Shown here piece after piece: positions 8,376 to 16,032 of a stretch of 64,000 nucleotides of DNA; positions within the stretch are counted from its first letter, which is position 1, and each line of letters opens with the position of its first letter. The DNA comes from Flavobacterium sp. CF108. GTDB lineage: Bacteria; Bacteroidota; Bacteroidia; Flavobacteriales; Flavobacteriaceae. The notes under the pieces are model-generated. The model made no database searches and had not been told where the DNA came from. It saw only the letters and a program-made list of their open reading frames with translations. Both the position numbers and the translations under genes were made by a program. Where the stretch lies: NCBI RefSeq assembly GCF_900129795.1, contig NZ_FQWW01000002.1, positions 434,001 to 498,000 on the forward strand. The letters run 5' to 3'.

Positions 8376-8960
8376 CTAATCGTTTTTTAAAGAATTAAAG
8401 TTTTTTGCTTCCTGAATCCATTGCGTTAACTGGCCAACACACAGCGACTTTTTTTTACGAACATAACCGTATGTTACGTTTAGTTTTTCGGCCACTTCTT
8501 CCATCGATTTAATTTCAAAACTCAGCTTTAATAACTCTTTGCATTTGTCTCCTAATTTCTGAAACATGGTGTCAAAAAGCTGTTGTTTTTCATCAAATTC
8601 TTCGGTTTGTCCAATCAATTCAAGAGCAGATTCATTAATAGATACTGCATCCTCAATAATTGTTACCCCCTTGTTGGATGTTTTTTTCAGTTCGTTGAGC
8701 CATTTTCTTTTACACAAAAGAAAAAAGTACGCATCAAACGGACAGGTTAACTGCAGCGAATTGGCTTTGGCCTGATTAAAAAGCAAAATCAATACTTCCT
8801 GAACAACATCCTGAGCGTGGTCTCTATCGCCAGAATTGTTCATAATAAACATTACGACTTTAGGAACATACTTTTTATATATGGATTGGATCACTGCCGA
8901 ATCGTTTGCGGCAAGCCCGTCAATATACTTTTGGTCAGGATGCACTTTAGTTTTACTCAT
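8376..8960 (-). CDS. ECF-type RNA polymerase sigma factor
   Basis: The protein (194 aa) has sigma region 2 at about residues 20-95 (core-binding GDRDHAQDVVQEVLILLFNQ) and region 4 at about 125-185, ending in a helix-turn-helix (SMEEVAEKLNVTYGYVRKKK). There is no region 1 or 3, as in extracytoplasmic-function sigmas. It heads an operon with the TPR membrane protein. Immediately upstream, in the divergent direction, lie three copies of an unusual promoter (9018-9510) in front of a small membrane protein and a lipoprotein; these are its most likely targets. The cluster downstream of the lipoprotein (PKD protein, CHAT protease, aspartic protease) suggests the signal it answers is at the cell envelope. 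Confidence 0.93.
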   Translation of the reverse strand: MSKTKVHPDQKYIDGLAANDSAVIQSIYKKYVPKVVMFIMNNSGDRDHAQDVVQEVLILLFNQAKANSLQLTCPFDAYFFLLCKRKWLNELKKTSNKGVTIIEDAVSINESALELIGQTEEFDEKQQLFDTMFQKLGDKCKELLKLSFEIKSMEEVAEKLNVTYGYVRKKKSLCVGQLTQWIQEAKNFNSLKND

Positions 8961-9017
8961 AAAAAAACTTTTAATCAGATAAAGTTAAAAAAGAATCTCA
9001 AAAAATTTCAAATAAAA

Positions 9018-9049
9018 GGGTAACAATTAACAATTACAGTTGATATAAG
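9018..9049 (+). promoter_or_regulatory. Predicted ECF-sigma promoter, copy 1
   Basis: The upstream box GGGTAACAA (9018-9026) and downstream box GATATAAG (9042-9049) have exactly 15 nt between GTAACAA and GATATAAG. The start codon of the 99-aa membrane protein is 41 nt beyond. The boxes and spacing recur identically at 9411 and 9478. They do not match TTG/TAnnTTTG of the housekeeping sigma. Confidence 0.75.
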
Positions 9050-9089
9050 GAAACAAAAATCTTTTAAAAGAGTTAAAAATTAAGAGAAA

Positions 9090-9389
9090 ATGGAAACTTA
9101 TCAATTTACCAACGACAAGACTTTAGATCAATTTTACAAAATGATCTCTGCCAAGACCCGAAATGGCTTTGTAATCGTAGAACATAACGAGAAACTACCC
9201 TATGTTGTTTTATGCCGGGAAAAAAAAGTTATCAAACATTTTCTGCACTTATTTCTTACCTGTATCACTTTCGGACTTTGGTCAATTGTCTGGATCTATT
9301 TAATTGTTACGCTTTCGCGAAAGCAAAACATTCTAGTGGCTGTTGATGAGGACGGAAATCTCTTTGAAGACAAATGTCTTTCGGCATAA
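9090..9389 (+). CDS. Small membrane protein of unknown function under an ECF-type promoter
   Basis: This 99-aa protein is not recognised. Residues 1-47 are polar (it begins METYQFTNDKTLDQFYKMIS). One hydrophobic segment follows at about 49-74 (FLHLFLTCITFGLWSIVWIYLIV), possibly a hairpin, and then a short polar tail (QNILVAVDEDGNLFEDKCLSA). It has no signal peptide. It is the first gene after promoter copy 1 and is divergent from the sigma gene, with 129 bp between start codons, so it is likely a direct target of the sigma factor. Small membrane proteins in such positions often tune the anti-sigma factor or the envelope response, but nothing in this sequence proves that. Confidence 0.72.
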   Translation: METYQFTNDKTLDQFYKMISAKTRNGFVIVEHNEKLPYVVLCREKKVIKHFLHLFLTCITFGLWSIVWIYLIVTLSRKQNILVAVDEDGNLFEDKCLSA

Positions 9390-9410
9390 ATCAAAAAAAA
9401 AATAAAACGA

Positions 9411-9443
9411 GGGGTAACAATTAAAACCACAAGTTGATATAAG
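9411..9443 (+). promoter_or_regulatory. Predicted ECF-sigma promoter, copy 2
   Basis: GGGGTAACAA (9411-9420) and TTGATATAAG (9434-9443), with 15 nt between GTAACAA and GATATAAG. It lies 67 nt upstream of copy 3, both in front of the lipoprotein gene. Confidence 0.75.
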
Positions 9444-9477
9444 CATATAAGCACCATAAAAATATTTTTTGAAAACA

Positions 9478-9510
9478 GGGGTAACAATATCAAACCCTAA
9501 TTGATATAAG
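9478..9510 (+). promoter_or_regulatory. Predicted ECF-sigma promoter, copy 3
   Basis: GGGGTAACAA (9478-9487) and TTGATATAAG (9501-9510), with the same 15-nt spacing. The lipoprotein start codon is 69 nt beyond. Confidence 0.75.
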
Positions 9511-9578
9511 ATTGTAATTAATAACCAGAATCTGAAAACCACTTGACGAACAAGTCAGATTTATAAAAACTAGAAATT

Positions 9579-10556
9579 ATGAACACAAATTTTAAAACTA
9601 TCGGACTTTTATTTCTATTATTAGTTTCTTTTGTAAGCTGCGACACCAGCGATGGCGATGATACAGGCAACGTTATTTTGCCTCCAACATCGGCAGCTTT
9701 TAAAAGCATCAGCGAAAAAGGAGTAAAAAGAAATACACAAAACTTCACCATTACGGCCGGAGATGGTATGGTAACACTTACGTCTGCAAAAGGTGTAAAA
9801 TTACATATCAACGGAAACTGTCTTACTAAAAACGGAAATGCTGTAACAGGAGAAGTTAATATTGAATATATTGAACTTTTTGACAAAGGAAATATGCTGG
9901 TTACGAATAAACCAACAATGGGAATTACACCAGACGGAAAGAAAAACCTTTTAATTTCGGGTGGAGAATTCTTTATTAAAGCTACACAAGGCGGTGTTGA
10001 ATTACAAACTTCTTGTTATTTAAGTTTAGTGGTTCCAACTGCGCTAACTGACGGTTATGACAATGCTATGACATTGTGGACTGGTGTAATTGAGGAAGAC
10101 GGTGATTTGGCCTGGAGAGATGCAAAAGGTGCTGACGGAAAAGGCGGTGTTCAAGGTGAAGGAAACAATTATTATGTAACTTTTGGAAACTTTGGATGGA
10201 CAAATGTTGACCGTTTCTACAGCGATCCTAGACCTAAAACCACTATTTTAGTTGATGTTCCAGACGGGTATAACAATACAAACAGTGCTGTATATCTTTC
10301 TTATGATGGTGAAGGTACAAATGCTCTTGCAAAATTGGATACCTATACTGCCGAAGGATTATTCAGCGAACACTACGGACAAATTCCAATTGGTCTTGCT
10401 TGTCACATTATTTTCGCAACAGAAGATAATGGAAACTGGAGATATGCCATAAAAGGAGTGACTACAACTGCAAATGCTGTTTACACCTTTACACTAGCCG
10501 AAACAACAGTCGGTACCGAAGCTCAACTTGTTGCTGCAATTAATGCCATTCAGTAA
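9579..10556 (+). CDS. Predicted lipoprotein of unknown function, target of tandem ECF-type promoters
   Basis: The protein has 325 aa. The N-terminus MNTNFKTIGLLFLLLVSFVSCDTS is a lipoprotein signal with a lipobox ending at Cys22; the acidic DTSDGDD after the cysteine fits the surface-export signal known for Bacteroidota lipoproteins. The rest is rich in Gly, Thr and Asn and looks beta-stranded. A stretch at about 66-150 (VTLTSAKGVKLHINGNCLTK, then VTGEVNIEYIEL) resembles a beta-sandwich repeat seen in flavobacterial surface proteins, but I cannot name the family. Two identical sigma-type promoters precede it and a strong terminator follows, so it is a separate unit, probably made in quantity when the sigma factor is active. 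Confidence 0.82.
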   Translation: MNTNFKTIGLLFLLLVSFVSCDTSDGDDTGNVILPPTSAAFKSISEKGVKRNTQNFTITAGDGMVTLTSAKGVKLHINGNCLTKNGNAVTGEVNIEYIELFDKGNMLVTNKPTMGITPDGKKNLLISGGEFFIKATQGGVELQTSCYLSLVVPTALTDGYDNAMTLWTGVIEEDGDLAWRDAKGADGKGGVQGEGNNYYVTFGNFGWTNVDRFYSDPRPKTTILVDVPDGYNNTNSAVYLSYDGEGTNALAKLDTYTAEGLFSEHYGQIPIGLACHIIFATEDNGNWRYAIKGVTTTANAVYTFTLAETTVGTEAQLVAAINAIQ

Positions 10557-10578
10557 CTTATAAATGCTTTTTTAAGAG

Positions 10579-10608
10579 AAAGTGATGATTTGCTCATCAC
10601 TTTTTTTT
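10579..10608 (+). terminator. Rho-independent terminator after the lipoprotein gene
   Basis: AAAGTGATGA and TCATCACTTT form a perfect stem around a 5-nt loop, followed by a run of eight T. It separates the lipoprotein unit from the PKD gene, which therefore needs its own promoter. I see no GTAACAA/GATATAAG pair in 10609-10667. Confidence 0.88.
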
Positions 10609-10667
10609 ACATTTAATCCTGTTTTAAAATTGATTCTGATGATTTTAAGACTAAAACCTGTCTAGTT

Positions 10668-12620
10668 ATGAAACCACAACTGTCTATTTTCTTTATTCTA
10701 TTTTCAATTTTCTCAATAGGACAAACCAAAGTAAAAGACACCATAACCCGAAGAGCAAATATTGGTTTTATCCAAAATGGAAATGCTGTAAATTTTAAAC
10801 CCGAAACGCCTCCGTTGATTCCAATTGCCGGTGCGCCTAAACCAAGTTATTCTTATTTATGGGAACTCGGCGACGGACATTACAGTAAAGAAGCAGAGCC
10901 AAAACATGTTTATAAGACCAAAGGAACTTATACGACAAGACTTGCTGTAACCAACAATTACGACAACGGAAAACCTCCGGCAACACGCCCGAAAAAAGTG
11001 GCCGTAAATGATATTACTGATACTAATTATAAAGACATTGCTTCTATTGCAGATCAAAATGGTTTTGCGATTTTAAAAAACTGCGATCCCATTCCAGAGC
11101 AGGAAATGGTAGTCGTAGTAAGTTATCAAAATCTAGAGAATTATGTTTCAAGCGGAAAGCTTTATCTTTTTTATAATGAGAAACAATTCAAGCACAACAA
11201 CTTCGAGTTAAGTGATTTTAGAACGTATGCAAATGAACGTGAAGTAAAAGAAAACTTAGTGGCTTCGGTCGATGATCTTGACGATTCGAATAATTTTACG
11301 GCTTCCGCCGAAAACAGTTTCAAACTTAAAAAATACCGAAACACAACTACCGAAGAAGATCTCGACGCTTCACTTTTAGACGCCAATAAAACCTATCATA
11401 ATGTTTCGGTTTTAGAATTTGATGATGCGAATCCGGGAGAAACACGCAATGTTTTTTATACCTTTAAAACAACACCTGAAATGATAAAAGATACGAGCGC
11501 AACGGTTACGATGCGCGGTATTTTTGTTCCGAATCGAAGTTATAAAAACCATAAGATTAAAAATCTGGAAATGGAAATCGTAACGTCGCACGATCCTAAT
11601 AAGATGGGGTCTAACGGACGTTTTATGAATTACAGATTGGTGCGTTTTAAAAGGGTAAATTTTAAAACCCGTTTTCAAAATAACGGTGAAGGTCCGGCGA
11701 GAAAAATTCGTTTAGAAACTGATGTTCCGGATATGTTTGATAAGAAAACTTTCCAAATTGAAAGTATGTATCCAGAATGTCCGATTTGCCCAAAAGGCGA
11801 AGAACCAACCGTGAGTTGTCTCGATACCATTATCAAACAAAAGCAAATTATTTTTACGTTTAAAAATATTTATCTTCCGGGAACGGAACAAAAAAATGTT
11901 CACGAAAAAGATAGTACAAAAGGTTTTGTAAAATATTCGATGAAGTTTGGTGAAGATTTTCACAAAGTAAAAACCAAAAGCCGAACTTCGATTATTTTCG
12001 ACAAAAACGAACCTATAATTACCAATTATGCCACTACGAGATTTTTGCCGGGAATTTCGATTGGTGTAAAAGCGGGTTACAATTTTTATCCTGATTTAGA
12101 CAAATCGACGAGTTATTTTCTGGGTGCGACGCTTTCGCCTTTTAAATCGTATCGTTTTTACTGGCAGGTTGAATGGGTAAATGCATTAAATCAATATAAT
12201 AGTGCCGTTACTGTTGTTGACCAAATAAATACGAATGCAAACGGAGTAAGGCAATTGATACGCACGACTACAGCAACCGAAAATAAAAACATTAATTGGG
12301 AAGTTCCTGTTTTGATCCGGTACAACATTAATAATTATATCGGAATTGGCGCCGGAATTCAGGCGAATATAAATGTCTCGCAAGAACAAAATCAAAACTT
12401 AACCATTGATACTTATGAAGGCGATAAAGAAAGTTTTTTAATTGGTACAAAAACAGAAACCAACAATATGAAAACTTCTTTTACGGATATTAAAACAGGC
12501 CTTTTATTTGATTTAACGGCTGGTTTCGCCAGAATTGGGCCGAGTTTAGGCGCACGTTACGTAATTAATTTTGAACAGAATTTTAATTACTTTCAGGTTT
12601 ATGGAATATGGAAATTTTAA
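10668..12620 (+). CDS. PKD-domain outer-membrane protein with C-terminal barrel-like region
   Basis: The protein (650 aa) has a signal peptide (1-19, ending SIFSIGQ). A PKD domain at about 40-110 has the characteristic WELGDGHYSKEAEPKHVYK and GTYTTRLAV signature. A middle region contains TSHDPNKMGSNG, a motif frequent in Bacteroidota surface proteins, plus a cysteine cluster PECPICPKGEEPTVSC. The last ~190 residues show alternating beta strands of an outer-membrane barrel ending in aromatic YGIWKF. PKD folds mediate protein or glycan contacts. Its place between the lipoprotein and the CHAT protease suggests it is a surface sensor or channel of the same system. No enzymatic motif is seen. Confidence 0.82.
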   Translation: MKPQLSIFFILFSIFSIGQTKVKDTITRRANIGFIQNGNAVNFKPETPPLIPIAGAPKPSYSYLWELGDGHYSKEAEPKHVYKTKGTYTTRLAVTNNYDNGKPPATRPKKVAVNDITDTNYKDIASIADQNGFAILKNCDPIPEQEMVVVVSYQNLENYVSSGKLYLFYNEKQFKHNNFELSDFRTYANEREVKENLVASVDDLDDSNNFTASAENSFKLKKYRNTTTEEDLDASLLDANKTYHNVSVLEFDDANPGETRNVFYTFKTTPEMIKDTSATVTMRGIFVPNRSYKNHKIKNLEMEIVTSHDPNKMGSNGRFMNYRLVRFKRVNFKTRFQNNGEGPARKIRLETDVPDMFDKKTFQIESMYPECPICPKGEEPTVSCLDTIIKQKQIIFTFKNIYLPGTEQKNVHEKDSTKGFVKYSMKFGEDFHKVKTKSRTSIIFDKNEPIITNYATTRFLPGISIGVKAGYNFYPDLDKSTSYFLGATLSPFKSYRFYWQVEWVNALNQYNSAVTVVDQINTNANGVRQLIRTTTATENKNINWEVPVLIRYNINNYIGIGAGIQANINVSQEQNQNLTIDTYEGDKESFLIGTKTETNNMKTSFTDIKTGLLFDLTAGFARIGPSLGARYVINFEQNFNYFQVYGIWKF

Positions 12621-12672
12621 GGTTATTGCGCAAAGACACACAAAGAATACACAGAGATACACGAAGAAGTTT

Positions 12673-12741
12673 GCCACAAATTGCACTAATTTTCACGAAT
12701 CAATGCTGAAATAATTAGTGGAAATTCGTGAAATTCGTGGC
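12673..12741. repeat. Dispersed inverted repeat of the CACGAATT / AATTCGTG family
   Basis: It begins GCCACAAATTGCACTAATTT and ends GAAATTCGTGAAATTCGTGGC in inverted sense, so the ends can pair. Related copies lie at 24296-24425 and 40614-40672. It follows a stretch of CACAAAG/CACAGAGA words (12630-12665). Confidence 0.7.
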
Positions 12742-12762
12742 GAAAAAAATTTAAAACACCAA

Positions 12763-12827
12763 TGTCATCCTGAGCGAAGTCGAAGGCTTTATAACGAAAA
12801 AGGTCTTCGACTTCGCTCAGACTGACA
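12763..12827. repeat. Dispersed inverted repeat, CTTCGACTTCGCTCAG family (copy 2)
   Basis: TGTCATCCTGAGCGAAGTCG and its continuation (12763-12785) is mirrored by CTTCGACTTCGCTCAGACTG and its continuation (12805-12827) around a 19-nt loop. It lies directly upstream of the CHAT gene and could affect its expression. Confidence 0.75.
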
Positions 12828-12851
12828 CTCGATGATACAATCAAAATTAAT

Positions 12852-15515
12852 ATGAACTTATATAACTTATATGGTTTAATCTTTCTTTTCCTAACTCTGA
12901 ATGTTTTCGGTCAGAATCAGGAAGATAAAATATATAATGCTGTTGATAGTTTTGTTGCTCATCCTTCCGCGAAAGCGTTACAAAATTTAAACGCCGCAGA
13001 AGCTTATTTTTGGAGAAATCCCAAGCCTAAAACCAAAGACGAATTTTTAGCAATCGTGGTTTTAAACTGCAATAAGGCGTATTACGAAAATCAGTTTGGG
13101 CAGACTCAAAATGCGATTTCAAGTTATGAAAAAGCGTGGCAGATTTACCAAAAACAGAAACTCAACAATTACGATATTATTGAATTCTGCTTAAAACCTT
13201 TGGGAAATTTATATACCGTTTTGGGCGATTATGACAGTGCCGAAAACACCATAAAGCAATATTTTTTTATTGTAAATACTTCTAAAAATTATCCTGACGC
13301 GCAAAAGCAAAAGTTTGCTGCAATTTTGAATTTATCAAATGTTTATCAGAGTTCAGGGAAAATTTCTTCGGCAATTGAAGTTTTAGAAAATACTCTAAAA
13401 ACAGAGAAATTATCGAATTTGCAAAAGGGAATTTTATGGAATAATTTGGGGAATAATTATTTATTAGATTCTCAAAAGATGGTATGGATTGTGAAATCAC
13501 CCCCAGATATCGAAAGTGCGTTTCAATCTTCTATTAAATATCTACAAAACGAAAAAAATCAATCGGAAAATTTATCTAATGCTTATCGAAATTTAGCTTC
13601 GATGAACAGACAATGGCAACGATATGAAACTGCTAATTCTTATTTGAAAAAAGCCGAGAAATTGTTTTTAGAAACACCGGATATTCAGCCAAGAAAAATG
13701 GCAAAATTGTATTATGAAAAAGCTTTATTGCTTTTTGCCGAACATAAATACGATGAATGTTCTAAACAAATTAATTCGATTTTTGAAATTTTAATTCCGA
13801 ATTACAAATCAAAAAATAATTTGCCAAATGAAAATGAATTGTACGCCGAGACGGTTTTAATTGATGCACTCGATTTACAAGCAGAAATTTTTATTCGACA
13901 AAATCAGTCAAAAAAAGCGCTTAAAGCTTTTCATCTTTCCTTTCAAATTGAAGATATATTGATGAATGTTGTATTTTACGAAAACTCAAAAATCATTTCA
14001 CAATTGCGTTCTCGTAATCGTACCGAAAAATGCATTTCAATTTATGATCTATTGTATCAAAAAGAGAACAATATTAAGTATCTGGAAGAAGCTTTTCAAC
14101 TTGCTGAAAGGTCCAAATCGGGGATTTTGCAACATTATCGTTCGAATATTAAAAACGCTTCCGCAAAAGAAAAACAGCTTTTACAAGAACTTCAAAACTT
14201 AAATAATGCTATTTTAAAGGAACAGCAAAAAGGAGATTCTGCAAACATTTTAGAAATAAATCGTTTTATAAAAAAACAAAACGAATTGATGATTTCTTTG
14301 AAGAAGATTCAAGCTGAAAATCCAAATTATATCCCTGAAAATTGTAATATAAAATCTCTTTTATCACAATTAGAAAATGATAAAGCGGTAATGGTTTACT
14401 ATTTTATGGGTTCTGAAATTCTATATTATTTCACCTTGAAGAATAAACAAATCTATCTAAACCACATTTATATAACTGATACTGCGATTCCGCAAATTGG
14501 AGCGTTTATTGATTATTTTAATAACTCCAATACTATTCTTAACAACATTTCCGGGTATAATAAAAATGGTTGTGCTGTTTATAAAATGCTGAAATTACCT
14601 CTAAACAAGGTGTATAAAAATCTAATAATTGTTCCTGACGGAATTTTAAATTTTCTTCCTTTCGAGGCATTAATTACACAAGAATCAAAAACAACTAATT
14701 TTGCTAAAATGCATTATTTATTGAACGATTTCAAAATTGCTTATAATACCTCAGCCAATATTTATCTAAATTCAAAACCTATTTCAAAATCAAAGAAAAC
14801 GGTTTTAGGAGTTTTTCCGGTTTTCGAAAAAACGGCTTTTGAATTGAGTTATTCCAAGAAAGAATTAGAATCGATTCGAAGTAATTTTAAAGGGAAATAT
14901 TTAGAAAATTCGGATGCAAGTTTTTCTAATTTTAAAAATAATGCTCCCAATTATTCTATCCTTCATTTGAGTACGCACGCTTCATCGGGCGATATTGAAA
15001 CTCCTGCGAGTATTAAATTTTACGATCAGGAAATCTTATATTCTGAATTGTATAATCTGCATATAAATCCTGATTTAGTGGTTTTAAGTGCCTGCGAAAC
15101 CGGAATTGGGAAATTATATAAAGGCGAAGGCCCCATGAGCATTGCAAGAGGTTTTCAGTTTGCAGGCGCGCAGAATTTATTGTTTTCTTTATGGAAAGTA
15201 AACGATTTTACTACTTCCGTTTTTATGTCTGATTTTTATAAAAATGTCAAGAATGATGTTTCTTATTTTGAAGCAAATTCAAATGCCAAATTGGAATATT
15301 TAAACGATAAATCGATTCCTAATGCGAAGAAATCGCCTTATTATTGGAGTTCATTTGTGTATTATGGCTCGATTTCGGCAGAAGAAAAATCCGGAAATTA
15401 TATCTATTATGTAATTAGCTTTTTGATTGTAATTGGTTTATTTTTGATATTCAATCAATATCGTAAATGGAAAATCTTCACGAGATTCTCAAAAAAGAGA
15501 ATTATAAAAAAATAA
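12852..15515 (+). CDS. Membrane-anchored TPR-CHAT caspase-like protease
   Basis: The protein has 887 aa. A signal peptide (1-20, ending LNVFGQ) is followed by a long helical region with tetratricopeptide-like repeats (about 60-420), then a coiled-coil-rich linker. The CHAT domain (about 560-840) has an intact catalytic dyad: His709 in HLSTHA and Cys748 in LSACETG. The downstream CHAT signature GEGPMSIARGFQFAGAQNLL is present. One membrane helix at about 850-868 and a basic cytosolic tail (RKWKIFTRFSKKRIIKK) end the chain, so the protease should sit in the periplasm, anchored to the inner membrane. CHAT domains are clan CD peptidases related to caspase and separase. The substrate is unknown. 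The last 49 nt overlap the next gene. Confidence 0.92.
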   Translation: MNLYNLYGLIFLFLTLNVFGQNQEDKIYNAVDSFVAHPSAKALQNLNAAEAYFWRNPKPKTKDEFLAIVVLNCNKAYYENQFGQTQNAISSYEKAWQIYQKQKLNNYDIIEFCLKPLGNLYTVLGDYDSAENTIKQYFFIVNTSKNYPDAQKQKFAAILNLSNVYQSSGKISSAIEVLENTLKTEKLSNLQKGILWNNLGNNYLLDSQKMVWIVKSPPDIESAFQSSIKYLQNEKNQSENLSNAYRNLASMNRQWQRYETANSYLKKAEKLFLETPDIQPRKMAKLYYEKALLLFAEHKYDECSKQINSIFEILIPNYKSKNNLPNENELYAETVLIDALDLQAEIFIRQNQSKKALKAFHLSFQIEDILMNVVFYENSKIISQLRSRNRTEKCISIYDLLYQKENNIKYLEEAFQLAERSKSGILQHYRSNIKNASAKEKQLLQELQNLNNAILKEQQKGDSANILEINRFIKKQNELMISLKKIQAENPNYIPENCNIKSLLSQLENDKAVMVYYFMGSEILYYFTLKNKQIYLNHIYITDTAIPQIGAFIDYFNNSNTILNNISGYNKNGCAVYKMLKLPLNKVYKNLIIVPDGILNFLPFEALITQESKTTNFAKMHYLLNDFKIAYNTSANIYLNSKPISKSKKTVLGVFPVFEKTAFELSYSKKELESIRSNFKGKYLENSDASFSNFKNNAPNYSILHLSTHASSGDIETPASIKFYDQEILYSELYNLHINPDLVVLSACETGIGKLYKGEGPMSIARGFQFAGAQNLLFSLWKVNDFTTSVFMSDFYKNVKNDVSYFEANSNAKLEYLNDKSIPNAKKSPYYWSSFVYYGSISAEEKSGNYIYYVISFLIVIGLFLIFNQYRKWKIFTRFSKKRIIKK

Positions 15516-15904
15516 AATTCAAGGTTACTAAAACACAGCATCTTTCTATAAAAGCAAAAATAAACGGCGTTTCGGGAAGTTTCATTTTAGATACGGGCGC
15601 ATCAAACACCTGCATTGGTTTTGAAAGCATCGAACGTTTTGATTTATCTGCAAAAAAATCCAAAACAAAAGCTTCCGGAGCCGGCGGAACGGGGATGTCA
15701 ACACAGATTTCTTCGCAGAATACTTTACAATTAGGAAGCTGGAAAAACAAAGGTTTCACTATCGTAATTTTTGATCTTTCGCATGTAAATGAGGCTTTAC
15801 AATCGTACAAAGCAAAACCTGTTCACGGTATTATTGGTGCAGATGTTTTACTTGAAGGAAAGGCGATTATTGATTATTTTAATCATTATTTGTACCTTAA
15901 ATAA
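15467..15904 (+). CDS. Retropepsin-like (clan AA) aspartic protease
   Basis: The protein has 145 aa, about the size of one retropepsin protomer; such enzymes act as homodimers. The catalytic triplet is LDTGAS, with Asp42-Thr43-Gly44. The second hallmark, a hydrophobic-hydrophobic-Gly, is HGIIGADVLL at about residues 119-128. The closing IDYFNHYLYLK strand fits the dimer interface. No signal peptide is visible, so it is probably cytosolic. The start codon lies 49 nt inside the CHAT gene in another frame, which implies translational coupling. Clan AA proteases of this size are known in bacteria, but their substrates are mostly unknown. Co-expression with the CHAT protease is strongly implied. 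Confidence 0.88.
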   Translation: MENLHEILKKENYKKIKFKVTKTQHLSIKAKINGVSGSFILDTGASNTCIGFESIERFDLSAKKSKTKASGAGGTGMSTQISSQNTLQLGSWKNKGFTIVIFDLSHVNEALQSYKAKPVHGIIGADVLLEGKAIIDYFNHYLYLK

Positions 15905-15921
15905 GGAAATTTCAATTTTTT

Positions 15922-15944
15922 AAATTCCAAATTCCAATTGGAAT
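15922..15944. repeat. AAATTCCAAATTCCAATTGGAAT dispersed repeat
   Basis: This has the same word structure as the repeat at 4198-4304, followed by ATCTAAAATCTAAA words that recur in the nuo operon. It lies in the gap between converging genes. Confidence 0.55.
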
Positions 15945-15973
15945 CTAAAATCTAAACTCATAAATCTAAAATT

Positions 15974-16011
15974 AAAAAATCCCAAACTCCTTTCAGAATC
16001 TGGGATTTTTT
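15974..16011. terminator. Bidirectional terminator between the aspartic protease and RND genes
   Basis: AAAAAATCCCA and TGGGATTTTTT pair around a 16-nt loop, giving T runs on both strands. The genes on both sides converge on it. Confidence 0.8.
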
Positions 16012-16032
16012 CGTCTAAAATTAAATCAAAAA

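Noticed and set aside
9296..9886. Minus-strand frames over the small membrane protein, the promoter region and the lipoprotein gene
   Set aside because: They are antisense to genes with signal peptide or membrane segment and to the promoter copies; their composition is repeat-like and no homology is recognisable.
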